In this document: positions 35,780 through 47,909 of the stretch, piece by piece | How positions within the stretch are numbered: the stretch's first letter is position 1 | How the letters are laid out: each line of letters begins with the position of its first letter | Source: Melanocharis versteri | Taxonomy: Eukaryota > Chordata > Aves > Passeriformes > Melanocharitidae | NCBI GenBank assembly: GCA_013397845.1 | Contig: VZTG01010608.1 | Span: 434,001 to 498,000 of the forward strand | Direction: 5' to 3' | Length of the DNA: 64,000 nucleotides | The notes under the pieces: generated by a model | Database searches by the model: none | Seen by the model: the letters and a program-made list of their open reading frames with translations, nothing else | What the model was told of the DNA's origin: nothing | Program-made: the position numbers and the translations under genes

Positions 35780-38700
35780 TTTTTCAGTACTTCAGTATTT
35801 TTGAGATGGAAAATGGAAAAGAGATAGGGTGGAAAGGTTTCATACAAGTTTAGGTTTTTGTAGGCACACCCTGTAGACAATCTCAAGTCCTCTTTTATCC
35901 TTATTGAAGGTGAATTCTCATTCACCACTGCTCTTCTAATACATCCCAGCTGGCTTTAATGGCAGGATTTATAGGGTGTTTCTAGACTGTTGTGAATTGT
36001 ATCCAACAGAACACTGCAGAAATTGTGTGTTGCATCCTAATTTTGTTTACAACACGGACATGAGCGCTGGGGTATGGCATAAGAGGAGCTATCTTTTTCA
36101 AGCTTCAAAAAATTCTTTTAAACTATGAGGACCTTTTTCTCCCCCTACTCTCACCTCTCATCTTGTGAGACAATTTCATGAATATTTATGTGTAAAGAGC
36201 ATGGAAGTTACCTTCCATTGCCCATCTGAGTTTGAGAAGGGGCCCCTCCTTTCCCAATTACCAGGAATTTAGCAGACTTCCAAGCTCCCTCTGTAATTGT
36301 TTGAATAGTCAGAAGAACATTTGGATTTGTACTTTGCATGCACGAAGAATATATAGTTACTGCCTAAAACAGTGACAAAGTCAGGTGGTTTATGTGTTAG
36401 GAGCGTAAGACTACCAAGGAAGGTAAAGTCAAGTCCGTCCTTATCGCACATAATATTGACACATCAGTTTAGAGTCTATTCATCTGGAGAAGACAAGTGA
36501 TGATTAAAAACATACCTATTATCCTTGTATCAGGTCAGCAGTCAAGGTCCAACACCTCCAACACAGACGTTATTGTCATTGTAAGGAATCCAGCTGATTT
36601 AAGATGAAAAATGCAGCTGATCATTCTTTCTAAGCAGTCATCTTCGGCTCTGCTTGTAAAACAGATTATAAAAGACAGCAAATCATATATTTATTTGAAA
36701 CATGTCTGATGCTAAGACAACTGATAGTGTACTTCCTACACTATACCACTCTATCTTTAAGGCTACAGTAAATCACAAGCATGTATACATTATGCAGAAG
36801 TGGATGTTTCAAATTATGGGAAATGTAGTAAAAGAAACTTTCGGTAAGATAGGATTAATTTAGAAACTCCTTGGGAGTACTGGATTGATGTCTCTTCAGG
36901 ATAGAGCTGCGATTCAGCACTGGAAGAGAAAAACAAATATCTGAAGCAATTGAATTCCATACAACCCCATTATATTTTTTTGGTTGGATTTTTTTTTAGG
37001 GTTTTAGATTGGCTTGGTTTTGTTTCAGATTAAGGGTGTAACTTGATTTTTTATTTCCCATGAATCTGTACTTCTGGCTCATCTTGCTGAATGCTATTGC
37101 CAACGTATAGGGAACCACACAGTGAACAAAACCCAAAACCAATGCAGTCCAAAATAATTAACGCAAGCACGCGTGTGAGTTCCATGCTGTTATGGCTGAG
37201 TGAATAGCTGGTATAAACTGAAGATATTTTAGAATCCTGATAGAAAGTGTAAAATAAAAAAAGTCTTAATCCTGCTAAGCTTTACTATAGTGAAAAAATA
37301 GATACTTTCTTGGAATTTTTAACAATTTCTGAATGAAAGGACACCTGATAAGGGTTTGTGAAAGGAGAGAAGCATCACTAAAATAGGAACATATTATAGA
37401 ATGCATGGTACAATAACAGCCTCCAGTACCTTTGTTTTGTGCAAACATTTCTACATATGTGACTTTCGGAACTCATGTAAAAATCAGTCTTTGAGCACTT
37501 TTATTTATGTGAATTAATTCAGTTCTTTTTCTGAAAATAGTAAACAATAAGGGAAGCAGACAATTAACTCCAACAGCTACAGAAATAAACTGACAGAGCA
37601 GAATAAAAAATAGCCTAAAGGAGAATAATTCTATGTTTTCACATCTCATGGGTGAAATGAAAAACATTTTGGTGTGCTGTTACCGCAGAAGGTGTTTAGG
37701 GAACGAGTAACAAATCAAAAGGTTTACGTGCTTAATACATGAATGCCTTGAACTGGAGAAACTTATTTCTGAGTATAATGCTACTTTACATGCAGACTGC
37801 ATTAGTTCATCCTATGGTGGGGTATTAATAGAGACTTGTAAAGGTAACAAGGTCACAAACATCTGACTTAACCAAAACTGCCATGCACAGGTCTTCTATT
37901 TCCTCATTTTCTTGAACGAAATAGGAATTTGAAGACAATCTTTACTTCAGTTACAGTGAATGTGGTAGTTTATCAGATACATTCCTTTGGGTGGAAGAAA
38001 TAAATGCATAAATGACTAGTATAGGATAGATTTTAAGAGGCAGTATTTTCACTGTGCTGTGGCAAGGGTCGTGTGTGATAACAAATCTCTCACCACAAAC
38101 CCTCATGCCTTAAAACACCCCCAACCTACTTGTCCTTTTGATATTACCTGCTGAGAAATCAGATTTCAAGATTCAAAAGCTGTCCTACATGCAAAGTGAA
38201 ATTCCATTTTTTGTTTTCGTCTCGGCACCAATGCTGAGTGCCCAGCTACACCTCCCCAGGGAGCCCAGAGCAACCCAAACAGCATCACAGCTGTAAGCTC
38301 CCCCTGGAGAGCTCTCTGCCATCAACTTCAGCACCTGAAAAACAGGAAAAGCATTTAGGAGCAAAAGTATTTCCAAGCTGAGGATGGGGGGGAGTAAGGT
38401 GAGACAAGGCTTCTGTTCTTCCATCTCCCTAATGGCTAATTCTTTGCTCCATCAGTGGACAAGGAAGAGAGGTGCTTCTGTAGCGCCTATGCACCAATAT
38501 ATATCTTTTAACACTTTCTGACGTGGTGATCCATGTTATTCACTCACCCTGAATCAGTGGGAGGCACCTTTTAATGCTATTTGCTTTTGTGAAGCTTCTC
38601 TGCATGTCAGCAGAGACAATTACTCTAGTAATTCAAAGGCAACCACCATCTTTTCTCAAGTACTGTGGAATGTAAATAGATGCACCCTCTCTTTGAAAAA

Positions 38701-39020
38701 GTATCTTTTCAGTGATTAATTATTTAAGTACATTATCAATTATTTAAAATATCTTACATATTAAGCTTGAATTTAGAATTTTGCAATAGCTCAGTATAAG
38801 TAGCAAGCCATACATGGAAAAATCTTTCTCATACCATGTTTGATTGCATGTTTGCTGCTTGCTACATGCACATATGGAGCAAAATTGCCATACCTGCCTG
38901 CAAAATTACAGCTGTATGTCACTTGTAAGTGACGACAACAATCTATTTGTATTAAATTAGCTTTCCTAACTTGCAAATAAGTGATCTTCTGAAAAAAAGA
39001 AATAATTACAGCTGCTGCAT
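35780..39020. other. Unique AT-rich non-coding sequence
   Basis: No gene or interspersed repeat is supported. T/G-rich low complexity occurs at 36975-37026. A perfect 8-base palindrome CACGCGTG, an E-box/N-box-like word, lies at 37168-37175. Confidence 0.5.
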
Positions 39021-39024
39021 TTAT

Positions 39025-39325
39025 AGAATCATAGAATGTTCGGTGTTGGGAGGGACCTCTGAAGGTTATTTGATCCAACCTTCCCACTCAACCAGGGCCA
39101 CCTGGAGCTAGTTGCCCAGGACCATATCAGGTAACTTTTGAATATCTCTAAGGATAATGATCCCACAATTTCTCTGTGTAGCCTGCTCCAGTACTCGGTT
39201 ACCTAAAGAGTGAAAAAGTGTTTCTTGATGTTCAGAGGAAATCTCATGCGTTTGATTTTGTGCCCATTGCTTCTTATCCTGCCTATGAGCACCACCAAAA
39301 GTAACCTGTCTCCACCGGCCTTCCA
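39025..39325 (-). mobile_element. CR1 LINE 3' fragment
   Basis: It opens on the plus strand with TAGAATCATAGAATGTTCGG and GGGAGGGACCTCTGAAGG, the reversed CR1 3' terminus. It then shows GTTGCCCAGGACC, TTGAATATCTCTAAGG, AAAAAGTGTTTCTTGATGTTC and TTTGTGCCCATTGCTTCTT in normal order. The element therefore points to the minus strand, is cut off at about 300 bases, and is directly followed by another CR1 3' end. Confidence 0.93.
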
Positions 39326-39500
39326 CAGAATCAAATATTAGAATGATTGTGGTAGGAAGGGACCCCCAAAGAACAAATAATCCAAACCCCCTGCAATGAA
39401 CAGGGATGTCTTCAACTAGATCACGTTGCTTACAGCAATATTCAAGCTGACCTTGAATGTTTTGCTTACAGCACTATTCAAGCTGACCTTGAATGTTTTG
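39326..39500 (-). mobile_element. CR1 LINE 3' fragment with internal tandem duplication
   Basis: A second CR1 3' terminus starts with CACAGAATCAAATATTAGAATG and GGTAGGAAGGGACC and goes on to CCCCCTGCAATGAACAGGG and CTGACCTTGAATGTTTTG. Near its inner end a 36-base unit is present twice with one difference (39426-39500). The duplicated unit contains GCTTACAGCA and ACCTTGAATG. It reads on the minus strand, like the copy beside it. Confidence 0.88.
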
Positions 39501-39507
39501 ACCTTTA

Positions 39508-39735
39508 ATATTACTTCTTCTTGGGATCCTGAACTCCACCATCTTCTGGTCACTGCCTTTGACCTACACAGCCCCAAGGAATCCCTTCCTGTCGGTGTGT
39601 ATGAGGTTCAGCACAGCACCCACCTTTTCTTGTTGTTGTATCACTTGGGTCAGGATGTTGTTTTTGATGGACTCCAGAATCTCCTTCCTGCTTATGGTGT
39701 GAAATATTTTGGTTGTGTGTATGGTAAGTTGTGGC
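39508..39735 (-). pseudogene. Decayed CR1 ORF2 piece, endonuclease region
   Basis: On the minus strand the translation shows words of the CR1 endonuclease C-terminal part: NISHHKQ in one frame, then after a frameshift ILESIKNNILTQVI, GAVLNLIHTDRKGFLGAV, a stop, and DQKMVEFRI. In intact bird CR1 the comparable segment has a -LTQV-EE-TR-GALLDL-LTNKEGLVGDV- pattern before a -SDHE-VEF- motif. The frameshift and stop show that it is dead. It may be the 5' part of the neighbouring CR1 with the reverse transcriptase deleted, or a separate insertion. The 169-codon plus-strand frame that overlaps it (39426-39935) is antisense noise. Confidence 0.8.
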
Positions 39736-39739
39736 CTTA

Positions 39740-41355
39740 CCGGCTTTCGAAAAGTAGTTGTAACCTGATATTGAGCTTTCTTTGTATTTGCAAAACAAAA
39801 AAATCACAAAATCTGATTTTCAAAGTGAATTGTACTATATTTTTCCTTGCTTTTCCATTTTTAATTAAAAATATGTACTGGATAAAAATGGAAGTCACAA
39901 GTATGAAAATTTGCATAGAGCAGAACCCATTTTAGCTAGTGTATGATGAAAAGCAACCTTCATCTCTGTTGTGTAGTTCAGATGTTTTATTGATTCCTTC
40001 TTAGAAGGGAGGAAGTTTCCTTTCCGTTGGCTCTCCTGACCACGTTACTGGATTTTTTAATTTCCATCCTGCCTTTTATAACGTTCAAGGACTAAACTCA
40101 AGCTCCTTGTGACATCATGTCACTTCTGCAATAGGCTCAAAAGGTTGTTCTTTTGAAGACAAGGGAGATATGACAGAAAAGGTGCTTGGAAGGAAAACTC
40201 ACCCTCCTGCCTTAACAATTTCGGAGCGATTCCTGGTGCTCCACATCCTCAAGGTCCTGGAATAGCAGCTTTGTTTAGCAGCAAATCTCATTTCCCTCTC
40301 AGAAAGTAACTGGATAGTCCTGCGTGAGGGACAGTGGAAGTCAAGGAATTATGCTTTTCAGATTAATTGCCAACACTCCATGGTGTTCAGTCAAAGATAT
40401 CCATACTAATTCTTATCTTCCTGTTCTTTACCTACCTGTTATGTACACAATGAAATACCCAATTTAAAATTAATCTATAAGATTTAGACACACACCTAAC
40501 CAGCAAAGATCCCACATTTTAGACATCATGTAACCCTAACAAAAGAACATTTAGTAACATTTTATGCATATTTTCCAATATATTAGGTCAGCTATGGTTA
40601 ATTTAGTTAAAAGTTTTTGAGCAAAACATTTGATATGTTTAACAGCTTCCAACTCAGTTAATTGGGTGAATAACTCTGAAGTTAAATGTTTTGAATACAT
40701 ATCCATGTACACTCTCATATCCTTCTAGATGTAATTTCAACAACCTTACATTCCCAACATCAAACAAGGGCTAAGTACCATGTTATTTAAACAAGATGGA
40801 GGCATTTGATAATGATGGAGTATGAAAAGTGGAGGAAGAGGAATGCTGGAAGGGAATGTGACTTCTATCACCAGGGCATGGGAGAGAATGGCAACAGCAC
40901 ATAAATCTACTTCAATAAAAAATATTGCTATCATAGTACAATTCATCTCTCTGAACTTTTCTGGTTTTCACCTTACAAAACAAGTACATCTAGGGATGTT
41001 ATTTCACTGTTCATGTTACACTTTTGAGAAAATAGCCAAGATTATTTAGACTTAATTACACCCATTAGGGCTCTTTATATGTCAAATTTCACTAACTAAT
41101 TTACAGGTGGGTTGAAAAGAAATCTGTCATCACTAAGCTCCAGCTTTTGTGTTTTAGATTTTTTTCAAGATCAGGGAATGGTCAGGACTGAAAAGTACAT
41201 GAAATAATATTGGCATTCCCCCTTTCTTTTCATGCTTGATTAATTCCTTACATTTGATGACTTTGTTGTCATAGTCAAGCAATTTAATATTTCCACAAGT
41301 AAATATGCCAAGTTATTTTAAATATGTAATTTTTTTAAAAACAAAGAAGTAATCA
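39740..41355. other. Unique AT-rich non-coding sequence
   Basis: No gene or repeat is supported between the two CR1 endonuclease remnants. Confidence 0.5.
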
Positions 41356-41361
41356 CCTTCC

Positions 41362-41535
41362 CTGCCAAAAATCCTTAAGAAAAAAGCACCAACCAGTTCC
41401 TTCTTGTCTGTGAGCAGCACGTTCAGGAGCATACCACCCTTGGGTGGCACACCTAGAATATGAGTCAGAAAGTTTTTCCCTTTACCCTCCACAAACTTTC
41501 TGGACTGCGTGACAGAGAGCAGATTTTAGCAATGT
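41362..41535 (-). pseudogene. Second decayed CR1 ORF2 piece, same endonuclease region
   Basis: The minus-strand translation runs QSRKFVEGKGKNFLTHIL, then KGGMLLNVLLTDKKELVGA, which lines up with the piece at 39508-39735 and with the matching part of CR1 ORF2. No CR1 3' end lies nearby and no other domain is kept. Because it covers the same part of ORF2 as the first piece, it must come from a different CR1 insertion or from a duplication. Confidence 0.75.
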
Positions 41536-41539
41536 AATT

Positions 41540-43035
41540 GGTTAATTCTACTGATTTACAAAAAGTAATGGATAGCTTAAAGAAAAAAGACGTGAAATTT
41601 CTGGTGGTCACTCTGAGCCTTAATTGCACAGAACCTCAAACATGGAGCTCACATGGACCTTAAAAGCATCTGTACCAATGGGTGCTTGGAATTAGGACAG
41701 AGGACATAATTTCACTAAATTTGATTGCATCTAATAACCCTGGAAAAAAGAAACACATTTTTGTCTTCTGGAGACAGCTGTTGCTTGTGTTTGTGCTTAG
41801 TGCAGCAAAAAAAAACCCAACAAAAACCTAAAAACCAAGTTGTCTATTCAGCATAAAGAGTTTTGTGGGTGTTGGTTGGTAACATGGCTCTGATGTGAGT
41901 AGAGCATGGAGAAGGGGAGGAAGGACACAAATTTACGGAGTCAGTGCTGCTGATCATTGGTAAACCTGACATTACAGCATGGTATGTTAGCCAGCTTTTT
42001 ACATGTGTGGGAAACTGAACAGATATAACAGCAAGCGGCAAACGAATTTTTGTGAAAAACACATGTTATTACCTCAGAAACCTCATGGCCACAAGACATA
42101 CAATATGGGCTCAAAAAAATCTCCTATTCTTCCTGTTTCACGCTCTCAAAAATCTCAAAGGCACAAAGTTTAAATTAACTGTGAAACAAAAGAAATAAGC
42201 CTGATGGTTTCCTTACCAGGTAGGGAGACATAAAGCAGGTACCATCCTTTTGGGCAAACACCATGAAATAACATATACTACATGGCAGAAACTGGCATGT
42301 CTGCAATCCCTGGCTAGTGTTCTGTGCTTGGTAAACCGTTATACGAATTGATTTAAAAATGTAAATGCACGAGAGAGAGCAATCACTAGGTAGCAGGGGG
42401 AGGGGTGGGAGGACTAAGACAGGCCATATGTTCCTCTCCTCTTTCTGTATTTGCTGCTCTCATACAGAGAATTCCCTGCCTGACAGATGGAGAGAAGTGT
42501 ACTTTATGCAAGGTGCAGGCGGTTTTCTCTGTGAAAGCTTAAGAGCTACAGAACAAAGCAAAGCAATTATGAGTTCTCTGTATAAAAATCTATGACCCTT
42601 ATCAGATATATTACAGATGACTTCTGGAGAACTATGGAATAAAATAAAACAATCAGAAATATTACTAACAAAGTCTCTTGATCACTGGCAATTTCATATT
42701 TTAGTTTTAATAAGAAATTGGTGGCATGAAGAGAGCACTCCACTGCTCAGGCTGCTGGAAGGAAATAACTGCATTTAGTTTTTAAGATCACAGGTTTGGC
42801 AGTTCAAAATTTCTGTCTTTTCCCTTCTTTTCTGTTCAGGTTAGGTTTTGTTTGGTGTTTAGGGTTTTTTTGTTGGTTTCTTTGTTGTTTGTTTTTTTTT
42901 TTTTTAATCTTCAGATAGCTACAGATCTATCATTTAACATTATTTGCATGAATGTGTGGAGTTGATAAATTTAGATATTATGGATGGATGGCAGGTTTTT
43001 CTTTACCATAAATCCTCTTCTGCACCAAGCAGCAA
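41540..43035. other. Unique non-coding sequence with T/G-rich tract
   Basis: No gene is supported. A/C-rich AAAAACCCAACAAAAACC-like sequence lies at 41806-41838, and a T/G-rich tract with GTTTG and GTTGTTTG words and a 14-T run lies at 42839-42905. Confidence 0.55.
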
Positions 43036-43040
43036 GAGAG

Positions 43041-43092
43041 AAGCATTTTGATAGATAACACAAACTGAAGCTTTTTGATAGATAACAAACTC
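43041..43092. repeat. 27-bp direct tandem duplication carrying GATA words
   Basis: AAGCATTTTGATAGATAACA at 43041-43060 recurs as AAGCTTTTTGATAGATAACA at 43068-43087, with period 27 and one difference in the shown part. Each unit holds GATAGATAA, a double GATA-type word, so four GATA cores occur within about 40 bases. A regulatory role is inference. Confidence 0.85.
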
Positions 43093-43094
43093 AT

Positions 43095-45235
43095 TAATCA
43101 CTGTCCTCTAAGTGCTATAAGAAGAATTTAAAATGTGCTACATTTGGCACTTGTAAAAGTTTCTTGCTTTCAAATCACAGCAGCTACTGCTCTGTGCTTT
43201 TTGACTAGCCTGAACAGCCATTTCAGCATGAAAAAAGGATCAGTGTGGGTTAAATTTAGTATAAGACCAAACAAGGATGAGCTTCACAGTGGTATCATTA
43301 ATGCTCTCTTCCTCTTACCAGAGAACATTGGCAGACTTCCAGTTTATTAAAACAACAATCAAAGGCAGATCTTCTCCCTGTATACACAATGAGTCAAGGA
43401 TGGATCATTTACTCAAACAGAGCTGTTCGCTGAGGTATAAAAACAAAAATGCATTTCAGGGGAAATAGTTCATGAATATTATGCAAAAAATGCTCCACAG
43501 TTGTGTCTCATACAAAAGCATTCCAAACATTATTAAATAAAAACAGAATACTACATTGTTTTTCTAAAAGCTCTAAGCACAAGATCAGGAATTAAAGTAC
43601 CTTTAAAGGAAAAATTGACAGCTATTTGTATAAAGGAGCTTTAGAATTTGTAAGTCCATTAATTTTGCTAAATGTGGAGAAAATATTTGCTTGATTAACT
43701 TATATTCTAATTTAAAGAAAAAATTACTAATATGCATCTATGTCTATTTACATGGAAAAATATGGGTGTAGGGAGTCCATGTGTACAAAGGCAGGAACAC
43801 GAAAAGTATATATTTTTATTAAAAATAGGGATTAGAATTTTGGATTTCTATCTTTTGAAATAACTTCTCTGAAGTGAGAGGTTGTAAGTTCATCCAAGAA
43901 GTCCTTTGGTTCACATTATGCTTCAGTAAAAATGGGCGAAGGGGAAGAAAAATGAAAGAAGTAGACACAAGCCACAAGTATGACCCCACCTCAAAAAAAT
44001 AAAAGCAATGCAAAATGGAGTGCAGAGTAAACAGGGTGGAAAATTAAGTATACAGAATGTGAAATCCTGACCCTATTGAAGTCACTGGGCATTGTGCTGC
44101 TGGTTTCAAGGATATCAAGATTCCATTCAGAGAATAATAATAATAGTGATAAACGAAAAAGGCAGGAGCAGAGGACAGTATTTAAAGACACTTATGCTGG
44201 TAAGCTGTCTATCATATGTAGGTTAACTGTTGGTGGATGATCTCGTTTGGGAGGCGAAGAGCTGTTTCTCTGTTTTCTATGTATAATACAAGCTTTTTCA
44301 GTAAGAAAAGGAAACACAGTTGTATTTTTTTAATGTCATTGTAATACTGAATGAATAGAGAAGTATTGAAAAAATCTGAAGCATCATTTTGAGGGGAGGG
44401 GTGCAGAGTGTTTGGAAATCTAGTTTAGTTACATCTGAATAGGATCCCAAAAGCTTAGCCTCTAGGAGATTAACATAACCCTAATAAAAGCCTTTCCTGC
44501 TCTTGTAACACCCATGATTATGCCTCAAAAAATAATTTTGGAAGTTAAAGAGGATTGTTGTATGTCTGAATGGCAGCTAAAGATGTAAGGCACACAGGTT
44601 TCATACTTGAAGACTTCTGTCAGCGGAGCCTCAGGGAGAATGGTCTGTAAAATCTGCTTTGTTTGCAGGCTGTGTTCGATAAATCCAAATCTTTGATAAT
44701 GACACAATCGTATTGAATGGTGGCTGTGAGTGAATGCTTGTTGAACTTTTAAGATATGATTCAGCACAGGCACTACGAGAACAGAGCACAATAACATTAA
44801 ACACCAGATGGCATTTCAAAGCCCATCAGATACACAGATTCCTTTTTCCTCTGTACAAAAGATCGGCAAGGCCTCATGTCTGAAAAAAAGCCCATTAAGA
44901 TAAATGGAGTTGATTTGGTTTTGTCTTGCTAGGGCTATTATAAGAAAGTCATCTGAATGGGTCAAATTACAAACTGCTCTGGATCAAAGGAGAACAACTG
45001 CAGTAGCGGGTCAGATTGATCCAAGCTATGTCAACTGGATCAGCATGAAACCCTAAACTGCAGTGCAAAAACTCCTTAGCGTGGGCCTTGACAATAATTA
45101 ATGGAAGTACTGCCCCTTTTATACTGGAAGTTAGGAAGGCATTAGCTGAACAGACTCATCAGAAATTTCTTTTACAGTTGCCTGAGAGGGAGAGATTTAT
45201 GAAAGCAGCATCAGGATCCCAGGCTCAACAGGGGC
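43095..45235. other. Unique AT-rich non-coding sequence
   Basis: No gene or repeat is supported. Short open frames overlap on both strands without motif. Confidence 0.5.
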
Positions 45236-45239
45236 AAGC

Positions 45240-45610
45240 ACCCCTGCAGTCCAAAACACCCGCTTCGGGGCAGGTGAGGTGAAAGGTAATGCAGCACTAC
45301 CAATCCTGAAGCTACATAAGGAGAGGACTTTTAGGTTTTGAGTCACGTCCAGCCCGGGAGCAGTTCCCCTGAGATGCAAGAAATTACCCCCATGATTTAT
45401 TTGGTCTATTGGCAGCTCTGCATTTGTTGGCTTGTCTCGGTGATCCATTGGTGCCGCACGGTTTGTATGAGCAATTGAGGCTGGACAATGCCGATACCGC
45501 AGGCTGGGGCTGTGTGAGTATGTGTGTGTGAACATCACTGTAGCGTCAGGAGCAAAGCTGATAACGTTATACAGAGTGTAAAGACAGGCTTTCAGAGTGA
45601 AACCGGTACT
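45240..45610. other. CpG-richer unique segment
   Basis: About a dozen CpG occur here (CGCTTCGG, ACGTCC, GCCGCACGG, GCCGATACCGC, TAGCGTC, AACGTT, ACCGG), far more than in neighbouring kilobases, and the sequence is not a recognised repeat. A 157-codon minus-strand frame crosses it (45197-45670) but has no domain, no signal that fits its start and reads a T-rich run as phenylalanines. It could be a conserved element, an exon of a non-coding RNA, or an old weak CpG island. A 17-A run follows at 45611-45627. Confidence 0.35.
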
Positions 45611-45629
45611 AAAAAAAAAAAAAAAAATT

Positions 45630-47865
45630 AGAAATGTTTGTGAGGGAGAGTAAAGAAGTGGTGGGGCCAAAGAAGGGAAAGGTCCCTTGAATGAGCTAAT
45701 TATTTGACTGAAAATAGAAATGGTAACTTACCTGCCCTCTCCGCTCCATATTGCTGATGGCAAAATAACAAACAGCAAGAGACTCCACCAGATGACAAAG
45801 ACTGCTACTTGTGAGGCAAGATACATACAAAAAGCTGTCATGGTGTTGCCAAAAGGAGCAGCCCTCCAAGCTTCATCACAGATGTCCAAGTGTCCCCTGC
45901 AGCCTTTCTGATATGTCATCACCAAATGGTGCTAGTACATCAAGCAAATTACTGACATATATACATTTTCCAGTTGAGCATCTTACTTGCAACTGCTTTT
46001 CTGATTGTTGGCTCTATAGAGGCCATTCGCTGAGATAGGACTTACTAGGGATCACATAAATACTCCACAAATTGCTGTTTGCTTATTTTGTCCATTCAAC
46101 ACAAATCCCATAACAGCAGTTGAGTCACTGAATTAATTGTCTACTCCTTTAATCATTGCGCTGCTAAATTCTGTCACATTGGAGCACTTTTTAGAATGCA
46201 GGAGGATGCTTGGTTTTTTGTTTCATTCTAAAAGAGGCTTCTGGCACCAGGAGTTTGCTGGGAGTGATAGTTGTCTGGTTTGACACAAATAAACAGATTT
46301 ATTAAATGATGCATATTTCCTCTCAGCTGCAAACATTTGGATTTTCTTGGGGGCTGGATGCAGTGAAATGCTATGGCTGTTCAAACAGACGAGGGTGTCA
46401 AAGCCCCTGATGATTCCTAACACTTGAACACATCACACAGGAGCAATTAAACTGACAAGGGGAAAAAAACCTCTCCTCAGTCCAGATTTACACTGTGTTC
46501 CTGTTCATGGACAAATCAGCAAACATTTCAAATGCCTTAACTGAGTAATGAATGGGTTCTGGGTTAGTTGCTGTGCTGACAGCAGGTTTTAAATTCTATT
46601 GAGTCAGGCAAGGGGGAAGGTGAATAGGGTAGAATTACAGGAAAGGATTAATGAGGGGTTTCTTGCCGAACATACTGTTGCAGTGTTCTCTCAGTCACTA
46701 TACCAAGCAGTCACTGATTTTTGCCTTAAGGACTGTACTTTTATAACCTAAAATATGCCTCCTTAAACAAATCCACATCAGGCAATGTGTCAACACTTCA
46801 TTGGTTTCAATAGAATTAGTTTCCTAAACGTTCTTTTCTGAGGCAATTTTTGTACTTGAAAGTGCATTACAAGGAACATTTACTACAACTACAGTACAAT
46901 GATGTATAATACGACAAACACGGTTTTAATGAGTGCAAGCTGTAACAACAAATATACGACACATATGGTCTGTCTTTCCTTCATTCCTTTTGCTTCCCCA
47001 CAGTCCCAGCAAAAACCCTTACATTCATCTTTTTACAACCATTAGTTGCTACTATTACATTTAAATATTGTCTCGAAGAAAACAAAAAAGAGCACTGCAA
47101 AAGATGCAGTAACAACTTTTAGATGATGACAGACGCCTGCTTATTAATGTTATGTTCCTGTTGCTCATCATATATACAAAAGGATGTCAAATCATAAAAT
47201 CATTTTCCTAGAAAATAGAATACTCACAGAGCCTCCACTATACATTGCATGTGAAATTAAACTCGGTGCAGTTTGCCAGGCTTAGCTGGGTCACATTCAC
47301 TGAAGAGTCTTAGACAGTGCCAAGGGCTGTCAAGATGCCACATCACTGGCTTTGGAGCAGCCCACAGCTCGGTCAGATGCTAAAATTACATTAGCGTGGA
47401 GATTGTGATCTGAAACACCAAGTGGAAAATTCTTTATTTTTGTCTCTATATTTCTGCTGGCCTTGTTAAAAAATGTTATTTTATAATTTTTTCTCCCCTC
47501 AAAGACAGCATTCAATAGATTAGGATACCTAATTCGCAGATTGCTTAACTTTTAGGCCTTAGTTTCTTTCATGATGTTTGCTGTGCTTGTGTGCTGTACT
47601 CTCATTCTTAAACCTCCATCTTCTGGCATTTATAGGATGCTGGATAGGTGTTTGAGCCACACTTCATCAAGGGCTGCTGGTTCCTTAAATGATCTCAGCT
47701 GAGACAATACAAACAATGAGAAAAAAAGATCTAATTTCCTTTGTTCTCTCCTAAAGGCTACAGGTGAATTACACTTCATACCCTAAACCCCCAGCCTTTC
47801 ATACATGAGGAAGGTTTCATTTAATTTTTGCTGTACTGGTGTCATAGTGTTGCCCTAAGAGAAAT
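45630..47865. other. Unique AT-rich non-coding sequence
   Basis: No gene or interspersed repeat is supported. Parts at 46060-46190 and 47270-47420 have mixed composition and few runs and could be conserved, but there is no direct proof. Confidence 0.45.
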
Positions 47866-47867
47866 GC

Positions 47868-47905
47868 ACAGAATCACAGAATAGCTTGGGTTGGAAGGAT
47901 GATGA
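47868..47905 (-). mobile_element. Very short CR1 3' end remnant
   Basis: CACAGAATCACAGAATAGC followed by TTGGGTTGGAAGGAT matches the reversed 3' terminus of CR1. Similarity ends after about 40 bases, so only the extreme 3' end is left, as is typical for severely 5'-truncated copies. Confidence 0.82.
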
Positions 47906-47909
47906 TATT

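Noticed and set aside
35554..35928. Glycine- or proline-rich frames across the C-run
   Set aside because: Artefacts of the homopyrimidine tract, including an undetermined base.
39426..39935. Longest open frame, 169 codons, plus strand
   Set aside because: It runs antisense through CR1 remnants and then into AT-rich unique DNA; the doubled N-terminal peptide comes from the 36-bp duplication. No domain.
40530..40545. TAACCCTAAC, telomere-like word
   Set aside because: A single partial unit pair, far too short to be an interstitial telomere repeat.
45197..45670. 157-codon minus-strand open frame
   Set aside because: No family motif, reads a T-rich run as phenylalanines and has no promoter, splice or poly-A support. 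Kept only as part of the CpG-richer segment.
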